A stretch of 22,917 bases of DNA from an uncultured Mesocricetibacter sp. GTDB lineage: Bacteria; Pseudomonadota; Gammaproteobacteria; Enterobacterales; Pasteurellaceae. This document shows, in pieces, positions 1 to 7,016 of this stretch. Each line of letters begins with the position of its first letter. The first letter of the stretch is position 1. The translations under genes were made by a program, and so were the position numbers. The notes beneath the pieces were generated by a model. It was given only the letters and a program-made list of their open reading frames with translations, did not search any database and was not told where the DNA came from. The stretch is from assembly GCA_905373425.1 (NCBI GenBank), contig CAJPST010000008.1:1-22917 (forward strand), in the 5' to 3' direction.

Positions 1-135
<135 letters not shown>

Positions 136-164
136 TTTGACGTTAGGATAATTGGAGAAAGAAA

Positions 165-785
165 ATGGCAAGATATTTGGGTCCAAAACTCAAGCTAAGC
201 CGGCGTGAAGGCACTGACTTATTTCTTAAGTCTGGTGTCCGTGCTATTGATTCAAAGTGTAAAATTGATACGGCACCTGGTCAACATGGTGCTCGTAAGC
301 CGCGTTTATCTGACTATGGTAGTCAATTGCGCGAGAAGCAAAAAGTTCGTCGTATTTACGGTATTTTAGAACGTCAGTTCCGCAACTACTATAAAGAAGC
401 AAACCGTTTGAAAGGCAATACTGGCGAAAATTTATTGGTATTATTGGAAGGTCGATTGGATAACGTTGTTTATCGCATGGGATTTGCAGCAACTCGTGCT
501 GAAGCTCGCCAGTTAGTGAGTCACAAAGCGATTGTTGTTAATGGTCGTGTTGTTAACATTCCATCTTTCCAAGTTTCAGTTAATGATGTTGTTGCTGTTC
601 GCGAAAAATCAAAAAAACAAGCACGTATTAAAGCATCATTAGAGTTGGCAGAGCAAAGAGAAAAACCAACATGGTTAGAAGTTGATTCTGCTAAGATGGA
701 AGGTGTATTCAAACGTGTTCCTGAACGTTCTGATTTATCAGCAGACATTAATGAACATCTGATCGTTGAGCTTTATTCTAAATAA
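165..785 (+). CDS. rpsD: 30S ribosomal protein S4
   Basis: S4 is a primary 16S rRNA binder that nucleates 30S assembly. In enterobacteria it is also the translational repressor of the alpha operon. The 206-residue product has the usual family length. It starts MARYLGPKLKLSRREG and carries the S4 RNA-binding domain around residues 97-160 (RLDNVVYRMGFAATRAEARQ, then a VSHKAIVVNGR loop). A GGAG ribosome-binding site at 154-157 supports the ATG. Within the operon it lies 29 bases after rpsK and about 30 bases before the rpoA start. The autoregulatory S4 target known in E. coli lies upstream of rpsM and is outside the window. No uptake signal occurs in this gene or elsewhere in the operon. Confidence 0.99.
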   Translation: MARYLGPKLKLSRREGTDLFLKSGVRAIDSKCKIDTAPGQHGARKPRLSDYGSQLREKQKVRRIYGILERQFRNYYKEANRLKGNTGENLLVLLEGRLDNVVYRMGFAATRAEARQLVSHKAIVVNGRVVNIPSFQVSVNDVVAVREKSKKQARIKASLELAEQREKPTWLEVDSAKMEGVFKRVPERSDLSADINEHLIVELYSK

Positions 786-817
786 TAGTTAAAGCTTAGT
801 TGCAAAGAGAGGATAAA

Positions 818-1807
818 ATGCAGGGTTCTGTTACAGAATTTTTAAAGCCACATTTAGTTGATATTGAGCAAATTAGTTCAACTCATGCTAAAGTGATCTT
901 AGAACCGTTAGAGCGTGGTTTCGGTCATACTCTAGGTAATGCATTACGTCGCATTCTTCTATCTTCAATGCCGGGTTGTGCTGTCACTGAAGCAGAAATT
1001 GAAGGCGTATTGCATGAGTATAGTAGTAAAGAAGGAGTTCAGGAAGATATTCTTGAGGTGCTTTTAAACTTAAAAGGTCTAGCGGTTAAGGTACAGAATA
1101 AAGATGATATTTTTCTGACACTAAGCAAATCTGGAATTGGCCCTGTTGTTGCAGCTGACATCACTCATGATGGGGATGTTGAAATCATAAATCCTGAGCA
1201 TGTTATTTGCCACTTAACAGATGAAAATGCATCAATTAATATGCGAATTCGTGTACAACGTGGTAGAGGCTATGTACCGGCTTCGGCTCGTGTGCATACT
1301 CAGGATGGTGAAAGACCGATTGGTCGTCTATTAGTAGATGCATGCTATAGTCCAGTGGAGCGTATTGCTTATAATGTAGAAGCAGCGCGTGTTGAACAAC
1401 GCACGGACTTAGATAAATTAGTTATTGAATTAGAAACTAATGGCACTATTGATCCAGAAGAAGCAATTCGTCGTGCAGCAACAATTTTAGCAGAGCAACT
1501 TGATGCATTCGTTGATTTGCGTGATGTTCGTCAACCTGAAGTCAAGGAAGAGAAACCGGAGTTTGATCCGATTCTACTACGTCCTGTTGATGATTTAGAG
1601 TTGACAGTTCGTTCTGCTAACTGTTTGAAAGCAGAAACAATTCATTATATCGGTGATCTAGTACAGCGTACAGAAGTCGAGTTATTGAAAACGCCTAATC
1701 TTGGTAAGAAATCTCTTACAGAGATTAAAGACGTACTTGCTTCGCGCGGTCTGTCATTAGGTATGCGCCTTGAAAACTGGCCTCCGGCAAGTATTGCTGA
1801 AGATTAG
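818..1807 (+). CDS. rpoA: DNA-directed RNA polymerase subunit alpha
   Basis: This is the alpha subunit that dimerises to nucleate RNA polymerase assembly and, through its C-terminal domain, touches UP elements and activators. From the ATG at 818 the product is 329 residues, exactly the E. coli length, beginning MQGSVTEFLKPHLVDIEQ. The frame stays open to a TTG at 800, but AGAGAGGA just before 818 is a good ribosome-binding site and the family starts at MQG. The N-terminal assembly domain covers about residues 1-235. The C-terminal domain (about 250-329) keeps Arg265 in TVRSANCLKAE, the key DNA-contact residue. It sits between rpsD and rplQ in the alpha operon. Confidence 0.99.
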   Translation: MQGSVTEFLKPHLVDIEQISSTHAKVILEPLERGFGHTLGNALRRILLSSMPGCAVTEAEIEGVLHEYSSKEGVQEDILEVLLNLKGLAVKVQNKDDIFLTLSKSGIGPVVAADITHDGDVEIINPEHVICHLTDENASINMRIRVQRGRGYVPASARVHTQDGERPIGRLLVDACYSPVERIAYNVEAARVEQRTDLDKLVIELETNGTIDPEEAIRRAATILAEQLDAFVDLRDVRQPEVKEEKPEFDPILLRPVDDLELTVRSANCLKAETIHYIGDLVQRTEVELLKTPNLGKKSLTEIKDVLASRGLSLGMRLENWPPASIAED

Positions 1808-1844
1808 GTCATAGGTTAAAGATTTTTCTGAGAAGGATAAGCTC

Positions 1845-2234
1845 ATGCGCCATCGTAAGAGTGGACGTCAACTAAACCGTAATAGTAGCCATCGCCAAGC
1901 GATGTTTCGTAATATGGCAAGTTCTTTAGTTAGTCACGAGATCATCAAGACTACATTGCCAAAAGCAAAAGAATTACGTCGTGTAGTTGAACCGTTAATT
2001 ACATTAGCAAAAGAAGACAGCGTAGCAAATCGCCGCCTAGCTTTTGCACGTACTCGCAACATTGAAACTGTTGCTAAATTATTCAATGAATTAGGACCAC
2101 GTTTTGCACAACGTGCAGGCGGTTATACCCGTATTTTGAAATGTGGTTTCCGTGCAGGCGACAACGCACCAATGGCATACATTGAGCTTGTTGATCGCCC
2201 AGAAGTAACTGAAGAAGTTGCATCTGCGGAATAA
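1845..2234 (+). CDS. rplQ: 50S ribosomal protein L17
   Basis: L17 is a 50S protein near the polypeptide exit tunnel. The 129-residue product begins MRHRKSGRQLNRNSSHR and contains the family block ELRRVVEPLITLAKEDS, followed by NRRLAFARTR and GGYTRILKCGFRAGDNAPM. Its length fits the family (E. coli 127). AAGGAT at about 1833-1838 serves as ribosome-binding site. It is the last gene of the alpha operon: 37 bases separate it from rpoA, and a strong intrinsic terminator follows about 25 bases after its stop. Confidence 0.99.
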   Translation: MRHRKSGRQLNRNSSHRQAMFRNMASSLVSHEIIKTTLPKAKELRRVVEPLITLAKEDSVANRRLAFARTRNIETVAKLFNELGPRFAQRAGGYTRILKCGFRAGDNAPMAYIELVDRPEVTEEVASAE

Positions 2235-2257
2235 TTACTAATTGTATAATTATTATA

Positions 2258-2288
2258 AAAGACCCGCTATTTAGCGGGCTTTTATTTA
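2258..2288 (+). terminator. intrinsic terminator of the alpha operon
   Basis: A hairpin CCCGCTA (2263-2269) / TAGCGGG (2272-2278) is flanked by A-rich sequence on the left and a CTTTTATTT tract on the right. It lies between rplQ and the oppositely oriented phosphoesterase gene that ends at 2307. The flanking A and T tracts could let it work in both directions. Confidence 0.85.
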
Positions 2289-2306
2289 TCTGCTATTTCG
2301 TATTAG

Positions 2307-2990
2307 TCAGCGATCGTCTCTACCAATTAACAAATAACTTCCTGTTTCATCACAAATACTTCTGAAACCCACATTAATAACCTGATACTGAGACTGTTTT
2401 CTCAAGGCAGAGTAATCAAAACTTTCGTGGTGATGCCCGTGGTAAAATTGCTTAACTCCCATTTTTTGTGCAAGTGTATTTAACACAGCAAAGCCGGAAG
2501 GGTGTGGTTTAGGGGCTTCGTGGCAAACTAAAATATCCGCCGATTGTTCGGATAATATTTCAATATCGGATGGAAAAATAGATGTACGATGGCGTAGCGG
2601 AATCCCTCCACGCCATAATTTTTCTTGCGGGCAATATTGGCAGTAGTGAATAGGATCAAAAAATAGAGGTTTGTTTGGTGGCATCCAGATTTGGCCGCGA
2701 AACACACCACCTAAACCAGCGACGCGCTTACCTTGAATTTCTACTACACGTCCATGTAGGTTACGAGTTTTCCATTTCGTGCCCCAAAGTGCTTCAAATG
2801 CTGCAATAGTTTTACTATCATGATTTCCATGGATAAACCATAAATCACAATATTGTGCCAGTTTATCCAATTCATCAGCAGATGTTAGTTGCAAATCACC
2901 GAGAATGATCAGCGCAACATCAGTTTTCTCTTTTAAGAATGGATAGATATGGGAATAACTTCCGTGCGGGTCACCTGCAAATAAAATCAT
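2307..2990 (-). CDS. calcineurin-like metallophosphoesterase, substrate unknown
   Basis: The 227-residue product shows the metal-binding motifs of the calcineurin-like phosphoesterase fold in order: GDPH (6-9), GD (31-32), GNHD (55-58), CHEA (156-159) and GHHH (185-188). All expected Asp/His/Asn ligands are present, so it should be an active two-metal hydrolase. No signal peptide is visible, which suggests a cytoplasmic protein. It starts 8 bases after the nadR stop, so the two are probably one transcript, raising the possibility of a role in nicotinamide nucleotide metabolism; that is inference from position only. The family hydrolyses many substrates (phosphoproteins, cyclic nucleotides, dinucleotides), so no specific function or symbol is given. 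Confidence 0.85.
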   Translation of the reverse strand: MILFAGDPHGSYSHIYPFLKEKTDVALIILGDLQLTSADELDKLAQYCDLWFIHGNHDSKTIAAFEALWGTKWKTRNLHGRVVEIQGKRVAGLGGVFRGQIWMPPNKPLFFDPIHYCQYCPQEKLWRGGIPLRHRTSIFPSDIEILSEQSADILVCHEAPKPHPSGFAVLNTLAQKMGVKQFYHGHHHESFDYSALRKQSQYQVINVGFRSICDETGSYLLIGRDDR

Positions 2991-2998
2991 GCTATAGC

Positions 2999-4279
2999 CT
3001 ATTTCTCAAAAATGGAAAGGTCATTTTGTTCGTTAGCTGTAGTAGTTGGTTCCTCATCATTCAGAATTTTTTCCACAATTTCTTTAACTTGATTATAGCG
3101 CTCCAAATAACTAGGAGATTCAATCTCAATATAAGGAATATTGTATTTATCCAATAATTTTTTTAATAACTGTTGGAAACGTTGCCGCTGTTTCTGATCA
3201 CCCAAACTACGCAACCCATCATCGATCCATTTTGTATTATTATTTAATAAGATAGTAACATCGAAAGGGTATTCTTTAATCATCGAATCTAAAAATGGAT
3301 GCGCTTTTCCTTCATATTGAATACAGAATGCCTGTGTAGTAATGAAATCCGTATCAATAATAGTCACTTTATGGGCGTGGCGAACTGCATAATCAATATA
3401 TCGCTGATGGCCTAATGCCATTAAAGGATAATCCGAATATTGCATTGCCTGCTCGTCGCCACCAAGTTGTTCAAATACGAATTCTCGACCATATTCCCAT
3501 GCTGAAGTTGTATTGAATACGGTTGCGAGTTTATTAACCAATACGGTTTTACCGCTGCTTTCCCCACCCAATATAGCAATGGTCTTGACAAAAAATGGGC
3601 GCACTTCTTTTGGAATAAACTTCCAATAGTGGAATGGATTATTACGAATTTTGGTTGCTGACACATTAAAAAAGCGACGTTGCGGATCAACCAAGGAAAC
3701 TTCAAGGTTAAGATATTTTTCATACGGTGCTTTATCTTGAATTTCACTGCTGAATACAATGCTTGGTGTAAAATTCTTTTCTTTAAATAATAACTTAACC
3801 TGTTCAGCCCAACTCTCCCAGCCGTTTGGATAACTAGGAATACCATCTTCTACTAAATGATGAATGAAGATCTGATTCTTTTGATATTTAAAAATTTGTT
3901 GCATCCAACGTAAGCGATCTTGCACTGTAGGCATTTTTTTCATTTTACTGTCATAAAATAGCTTTAAATCACGCTCGGTGTCACTGCATACAATAACGTG
4001 AATTTCATCCACTTTACTAAATGCTTCATAGATCATATTAATATGACCGGTATGCACAGGGTAAAATTTACCGAAAATTACCCCAATTTTTTTATCATTC
4101 GGCTCAGTGATTTGTAATACTTTATGTAGCGCACGAAGCTTGGTTGCACTTGGATTTTTAATTTTACCGCTGACCAATTGATTAAAATAAGCACGTGTAA
4201 TATTTGCTTGTTCGCAGATATCGTTTACTTTTAAATTCAGCTGTTTGCGTTTTTGTTGTAAATAGGAAAAATCGGACAT
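2999..4279 (-). CDS. nadR: NadR: NMN adenylyltransferase / ribosylnicotinamide kinase with N-terminal HTH
   Basis: NadR makes NAD from nicotinamide riboside: the kinase domain forms NMN and the adenylyltransferase domain joins it to AMP. In the 426-residue product, residues 4-56 look like an Xre-type helix-turn-helix (VNDICEQANITRAYFNQLVS). The nucleotidyltransferase motif GKFYPVHTGH is at 70-79 with its partner SATKIR at 207-212. The kinase Walker A GGESSGKT is at 238-245. Such kinase activity is central to NAD supply in Pasteurellaceae, which salvage rather than make NAD. In enterobacteria the HTH makes NadR a repressor of NAD genes; whether it binds DNA here is unknown. A strong AAGGAG lies about 6 bases before the ATG. 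The metallophosphoesterase gene follows 8 bases downstream. Confidence 0.97.
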   Translation of the reverse strand: MSDFSYLQQKRKQLNLKVNDICEQANITRAYFNQLVSGKIKNPSATKLRALHKVLQITEPNDKKIGVIFGKFYPVHTGHINMIYEAFSKVDEIHVIVCSDTERDLKLFYDSKMKKMPTVQDRLRWMQQIFKYQKNQIFIHHLVEDGIPSYPNGWESWAEQVKLLFKEKNFTPSIVFSSEIQDKAPYEKYLNLEVSLVDPQRRFFNVSATKIRNNPFHYWKFIPKEVRPFFVKTIAILGGESSGKTVLVNKLATVFNTTSAWEYGREFVFEQLGGDEQAMQYSDYPLMALGHQRYIDYAVRHAHKVTIIDTDFITTQAFCIQYEGKAHPFLDSMIKEYPFDVTILLNNNTKWIDDGLRSLGDQKQRQRFQQLLKKLLDKYNIPYIEIESPSYLERYNQVKEIVEKILNDEEPTTTANEQNDLSIFEK

Positions 4280-4341
4280 ATCAAGCTCCTTACATTAGTA
4301 TTGCATAGGCACAAAATGTGACTTTGCTCTCATTCTCATTA

Positions 4342-4350
4342 AAGTGCGGT
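4342..4350 (+). repeat. DNA uptake signal sequence (Hin type)
   Basis: Exact AAGTGCGGT core in the nadR-ubiK intergenic gap, followed by the AT-rich stretch typical of the extended signal. Such sites are recognised by the Pasteurellaceae competence machinery. Confidence 0.9.
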
Positions 4351-4360
4351 CAGAATTTAG

Positions 4361-4609
4361 CTAGTTTTTATCTTTAGCTAATAATTCATCAACACGTTTT
4401 TCAAGCTCAACCAGTTTTTCTCTGGTTCGTATTAAAACCTGTGTTTGCACATCAAATTCTTCACGCGTTACAAGATCCAACTTGGCAAGCTGTGCCTGTA
4501 ATGTTTGCTTGATTTTAGCTTCCGCGTCTTGACCCAAATCTTTAATTCCCTGTGGGAGGGAATCTTGAAACTGTTGCATAATCTGCTCTAATTTTTTCGG
4601 ATTCAGCAT
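4361..4609 (-). CDS. ubiK: ubiquinone biosynthesis accessory factor UbiK (BMFP family)
   Basis: UbiK (formerly YqiC) is a small membrane-associated factor that helps late ubiquinone biosynthesis, acting with UbiJ in the cytosolic Ubi complex in E. coli. The 82-residue product has the expected form: an amphipathic N-terminal helix (about 3-40, LNPKKLEQIMQQFQDSLP) and a C-terminal coiled coil (about 47-80) with VTREEFDVQTQVLIRTREKL, the hallmark block of the family. GAGG lies a few bases upstream of the ATG. It is separated from nadR by about 80 bases carrying an uptake signal, so cotranscription is uncertain. The call rests on pattern recognition of a short coiled-coil protein, so it is slightly less certain than the large enzymes. 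Confidence 0.88.
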   Translation of the reverse strand: MLNPKKLEQIMQQFQDSLPQGIKDLGQDAEAKIKQTLQAQLAKLDLVTREEFDVQTQVLIRTREKLVELEKRVDELLAKDKN

Positions 4610-4698
4610 ATATACCTCACATATTAGAAATATCTTTTGCTATTGTATGTAATCTTGCTACAAATAAAAACCTTTTTTCGTATTTAACTTTTTTACAT

Positions 4699-4726
4699 TT
4701 TATACGTGCGGACTTTGCGCTATACT
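4699..4726 (+). promoter_or_regulatory. probable sigma-70 promoter of ribB
   Basis: TATACT at 4721-4726 makes a good -10 box. TTTATA at 4699-4704 is a weak -35 with a 16-base spacer. The predicted start, about 4733, falls just before the first base of the FMN riboswitch, which supports the assignment. Confidence 0.55.
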
Positions 4727-4734
4727 ATATGCGC

Positions 4735-4910
4735 ATTCTCAGGGCAGGGCGCAATTCCCTACCGGCGGTAAGTGTTAAGCATAAGCCCGCGAGCGTTTGT
4801 TATTAAAAGTGCGGTCATAAAAGTTAGCGTTTTGTGAACGATTTTAAAACAAAGTCAGCAGATTTGGTGTAAATCCAAAGCCGACAGTAAAAGTCTGGAT
4901 GAAAGAGAAT
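4735..4910 (+). ncRNA. FMN riboswitch (RFN element)
   Basis: The conserved RFN blocks are present in order: ATTCTCAGGGCAGGG, then CCCTACCGGCGGTAAG, AGCCCGCGAGCG, GATTTGGTGTAAATCC, AAGCCGACAGT, and GGATGAAAGAGAAT. The closing P1 helix is exact: ATTCTC (4735-4740) pairs with GAGAAT (4905-4910). It binds flavin mononucleotide and shuts off riboflavin synthesis genes, here ribB 94 bases downstream. The variable arm forms a stem of about 12 pairs (4796-4808 with 4842-4853, one bulged A) and contains an exact uptake signal at 4807-4815. Confidence 0.97.
4807..4815 (+). repeat. DNA uptake signal inside the FMN riboswitch
   Basis: Exact AAGTGCGGT that begins at the top of the riboswitch variable stem and continues into its apical region. 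See the corresponding finding. Confidence 0.9.
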
Positions 4911-4953
4911 AAAAACGGCACGGGGTTGCTGAAACCTGTTCTGTCGTTTTTTA
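4911..4953 (+). terminator. riboswitch-controlled intrinsic terminator before ribB
   Basis: AAAACGGCA (4912-4920) pairs with TGTCGTTTT (4942-4950, one G-U pair), with an inner GGTT/AACC helix, followed by a run of T. It sits directly after the aptamer P1 helix, so FMN binding most likely favours this terminator. Translational control is also possible, but the T-tract hairpin points to transcriptional attenuation. Confidence 0.75.
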
Positions 4954-5004
4954 TCATCAGCCCTGATTCTGGTATTAATTATTCAAAATTAAAAGGTATT
5001 TACT

Positions 5005-5649
5005 ATGAATCAGTCATTATTATCCACATTTGGCGATGCCGAGCAACGCGTTAAAGCCGCAATCGAGGCATTTAAACAAGGCAACGGCGTACTTGTATTA
5101 GACGATGAAAATCGTGAAAACGAAGGCGATTTAATCTTCCCTGCTGAAACCATCACCACAGAACAAATGGCCAAATTAATTCGCTATGGTAGTGGTATCG
5201 TTTGTTTATGTATTACGGATGAGCGTTGTAAACAACTTGATTTACCGCCTATGGTGCAAGACAACACCAGCGTAAATAAAACTGCGTTCACCATTAGCAT
5301 TGAAGCCGCAGAAGGTGTCTCTACCGGTGTTTCGGCAGCGGATCGGGTAACCACCATTAAAGCCGCAGTGGCAGACGGAGCAAAGCCAAGTGATTTGCAT
5401 CGTCCGGGACATGTTTTTCCACTCAGAGCTGCTGCAAATGGTGTGTTGGAGCGTAACGGTCACACTGAAGCTGCGGTCGATTTGGCGCGTTTAGCCGGCT
5501 ATAAAGAAGCCGGTGTGATTTGTGAAATTACCAATGACGACGGCTCCATGGCAAGGACTCCGGAATTAGTTGAATTTGTTAAAAAATTTGGCTACCCAAT
5601 CGTGACTATTGAAGATTTGATTGCTTATCGTATGAAGCATGGTTGTTAA
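5005..5649 (+). CDS. ribB: 3,4-dihydroxy-2-butanone 4-phosphate synthase
   Basis: RibB converts ribulose 5-phosphate to 3,4-dihydroxy-2-butanone 4-phosphate plus formate, the branch of riboflavin synthesis that supplies four carbons to lumazine. The 214-residue product matches the monofunctional family. It carries the acidic metal-binding loop DDENRENEGD (33-42), RPGHVFPL (133-140) and HTEAAVDL (153-160), with Glu174 in VICEI. No GTP cyclohydrolase II domain is fused to it. The ATG at 5005 follows AAAAGG. It stands alone as a transcription unit under the FMN riboswitch, so intracellular flavin controls it directly. The gene 3' of it is on the other strand. Confidence 0.99.
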   Translation: MNQSLLSTFGDAEQRVKAAIEAFKQGNGVLVLDDENRENEGDLIFPAETITTEQMAKLIRYGSGIVCLCITDERCKQLDLPPMVQDNTSVNKTAFTISIEAAEGVSTGVSAADRVTTIKAAVADGAKPSDLHRPGHVFPLRAAANGVLERNGHTEAAVDLARLAGYKEAGVICEITNDDGSMARTPELVEFVKKFGYPIVTIEDLIAYRMKHGC

Positions 5650-5920
5650 GTGCTTCTCTTTATTTGGCACAAGTAATAAAAGCTTATATGACGATTGTAT
5701 TTTCACATATCGTTATAATCAAACACTTGTGCCTGCTTTTAAGGCTTACAAATACTGCTACAAAGTCATTTTCGATTACAATCTGTAATGTACGATTATG
5801 GCTTCTGCAGAGGAAAAAGCCCATAGCAAATCTGCATGTAAGATTTGTGTTGGCAATGTGCTTTAGTGATTGTGTAGAAATCAGTGGGTTAGAAAACGCT
5901 GAAAGAACTGACCGCACTTT
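5650..5920 (+). other. intergenic stretch without a convincing gene
   Basis: About 270 bases between ribB and the membrane-protein gene. Frames on both strands give compositions unlike real proteins and lack ribosome-binding sites. It holds a 9-base inverted repeat (5666-5674 / 5725-5733) that encloses a TATAAT, and an uptake signal at 5911-5919. No clear terminator for ribB could be identified. Confidence 0.6.
5911..5919 (-). repeat. DNA uptake signal sequence
   Basis: Exact ACCGCACTT, one base downstream of the stop codon of the minus-strand membrane-protein gene. Confidence 0.9.
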
Positions 5921-6655
5921 TCATTTATATTTTACTAAATTCACATCATCTTCCATTACTATAAAGCCGATCCCTTTAATATATTTTGCTCGAAAGGAAA
6001 CGAGTGCGCCAACAGGCATATCATCGTAAAATTTCTGACTAGTTAAATAACCCTTATTATTGAAACGCAGTCTAGTTTGCACGTGAAAAAGTATGACCTT
6101 AGATATTTCGTCGCCCCCTTCTGAGTAATACCGAAACTTGGCGCCTGATTGCACGATGGATATCAGATTTCTATTCTGATGTCGGGTTGCCGAAAGGTAG
6201 GGGGCATAATCACTGAACGGTATAAAATAGGTAATGTATTTAGGACTGGTGTACCTTCCTACTCCTGGTCTGTACTCTTTTCCTGTCACCTGCATAATAG
6301 CAGGTTTAACATCTTCGCCATAATGAATGATATAATGAAGTTTAGCCAGATACCCTAAGGTAGTGAGTATAAACGGCAGCAAGAGGCAGGTAATATGGAA
6401 AAAGACGCGGCCTTCAATTTGAAAGGTAAGGATATCAAAGGGATTGGTTTCATTTCTGTTGGCTAAATAAAGTTGGACGAACAATGTACCGAAAAATAGC
6501 GTTCCTTCCAGTTTGAAATCATTAAAGTCGCCAATCACAAGTTCGGAATAAGGTTGCCAGCCGAAACGTAAACAGACAGCCAAAAGCAAAAGTATAATAA
6601 AGCTTAGTAATAATTTTCCATCAAGTTCCATGGTTTTCCCCGTTTTTGATGTCAT
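5921..6655 (-). CDS. unrecognised membrane protein
   Basis: I do not recognise this 244-residue protein. Three hydrophobic segments are visible near the N-terminus: about 13-30 (LLLSFIILLLLAVC), 50-66 (GTLFFGTLFVQLYLA) and 85-108 (FHITCLLLPFILTTLGYL). A soluble C-terminal domain of about 130 residues follows, rich in beta-type sequence and aromatic residues (KYITYFIPFSDYAPYL). The first ATG (6655) has no clear ribosome-binding site. An ATG at 6631 is preceded by ACGGGGAAAACC and may be the true start, giving 236 residues. It stands alone between two gene-poor intervals, with an uptake signal right after its stop. The frame is long and composition is protein-like, so it is probably a real gene. 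Confidence 0.65.
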   Translation of the reverse strand: MTSKTGKTMELDGKLLLSFIILLLLAVCLRFGWQPYSELVIGDFNDFKLEGTLFFGTLFVQLYLANRNETNPFDILTFQIEGRVFFHITCLLLPFILTTLGYLAKLHYIIHYGEDVKPAIMQVTGKEYRPGVGRYTSPKYITYFIPFSDYAPYLSATRHQNRNLISIVQSGAKFRYYSEGGDEISKVILFHVQTRLRFNNKGYLTSQKFYDDMPVGALVSFRAKYIKGIGFIVMEDDVNLVKYK

Positions 6656-7016
6656 TATAATTTGCCTGAGGTCAATAATAAATTGAATTAACGGGAGTAT
6701 GCAATTTTTTTCTAGAGTCGAAAGGGGAGCGGGCGATTAAACGACTTCTTCTCATCCGGATATTCTAAGTAAACTAGGCTTTTTCACTTGTTATCTAATA
6801 CGGCTCCTTATATTTTTTATAAATACTTTGAGATATACCATGGATAGTAGGGAGCATCTTTGCTATGTACAATACGGGTCACATTATTTGTAAAAATAGA
6901 GAGCTATATTGCTATAAAGTGCGGTTAAAATTTGAGGGGTTTTCCAACTTGAAAAAACAAGCTGAAAATCAACCGCACTTATCTGTTTGAATGTGCAAGG
7001 TGTAGTTTTGTAACGA
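6656..7016 (+). other. intergenic stretch with an inverted pair of uptake signals
   Basis: About 360 bases between the membrane-protein gene and comM, both on the minus strand. Apart from the inverted uptake-signal pair at 6917-6980 I see no RNA gene and no convincing gene. A 41-codon frame at 6865-6990 is built largely from the two uptake signals. Confidence 0.6.
6917..6980 (-). repeat. inverted pair of DNA uptake signals downstream of comM
   Basis: AAGTGCGGTT at 6917-6926 and AACCGCACTT at 6971-6980 form perfect 10-base arms around a 44-base spacer. This head-to-head arrangement is often found as a terminator in Pasteurellaceae. Here the long spacer and the lack of a T tract on the minus strand make terminator function for comM uncertain. 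Confidence 0.6.

Noticed and set aside
800..817. TTG start for rpoA adding six residues
   Set aside because: The ATG at 818 has a good ribosome-binding site and gives the exact family N-terminus and length.
5643..6029. 128-codon plus-strand frame overlapping the 3' ends of ribB and the membrane-protein gene
   Set aside because: It starts inside ribB, runs antisense over the end of the next gene, has no ribosome-binding site, and its composition is not protein-like.
6865..6990. 41-codon plus-strand frame (MYNTGHIICKNREL...) between the membrane-protein gene and comM, with a GGAG 10 bases upstream
   Set aside because: Almost half of it is the inverted uptake-signal pair, read as KVRLK and QPHLS. 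Such frames arise by chance around these repeats and there is no other coding evidence.
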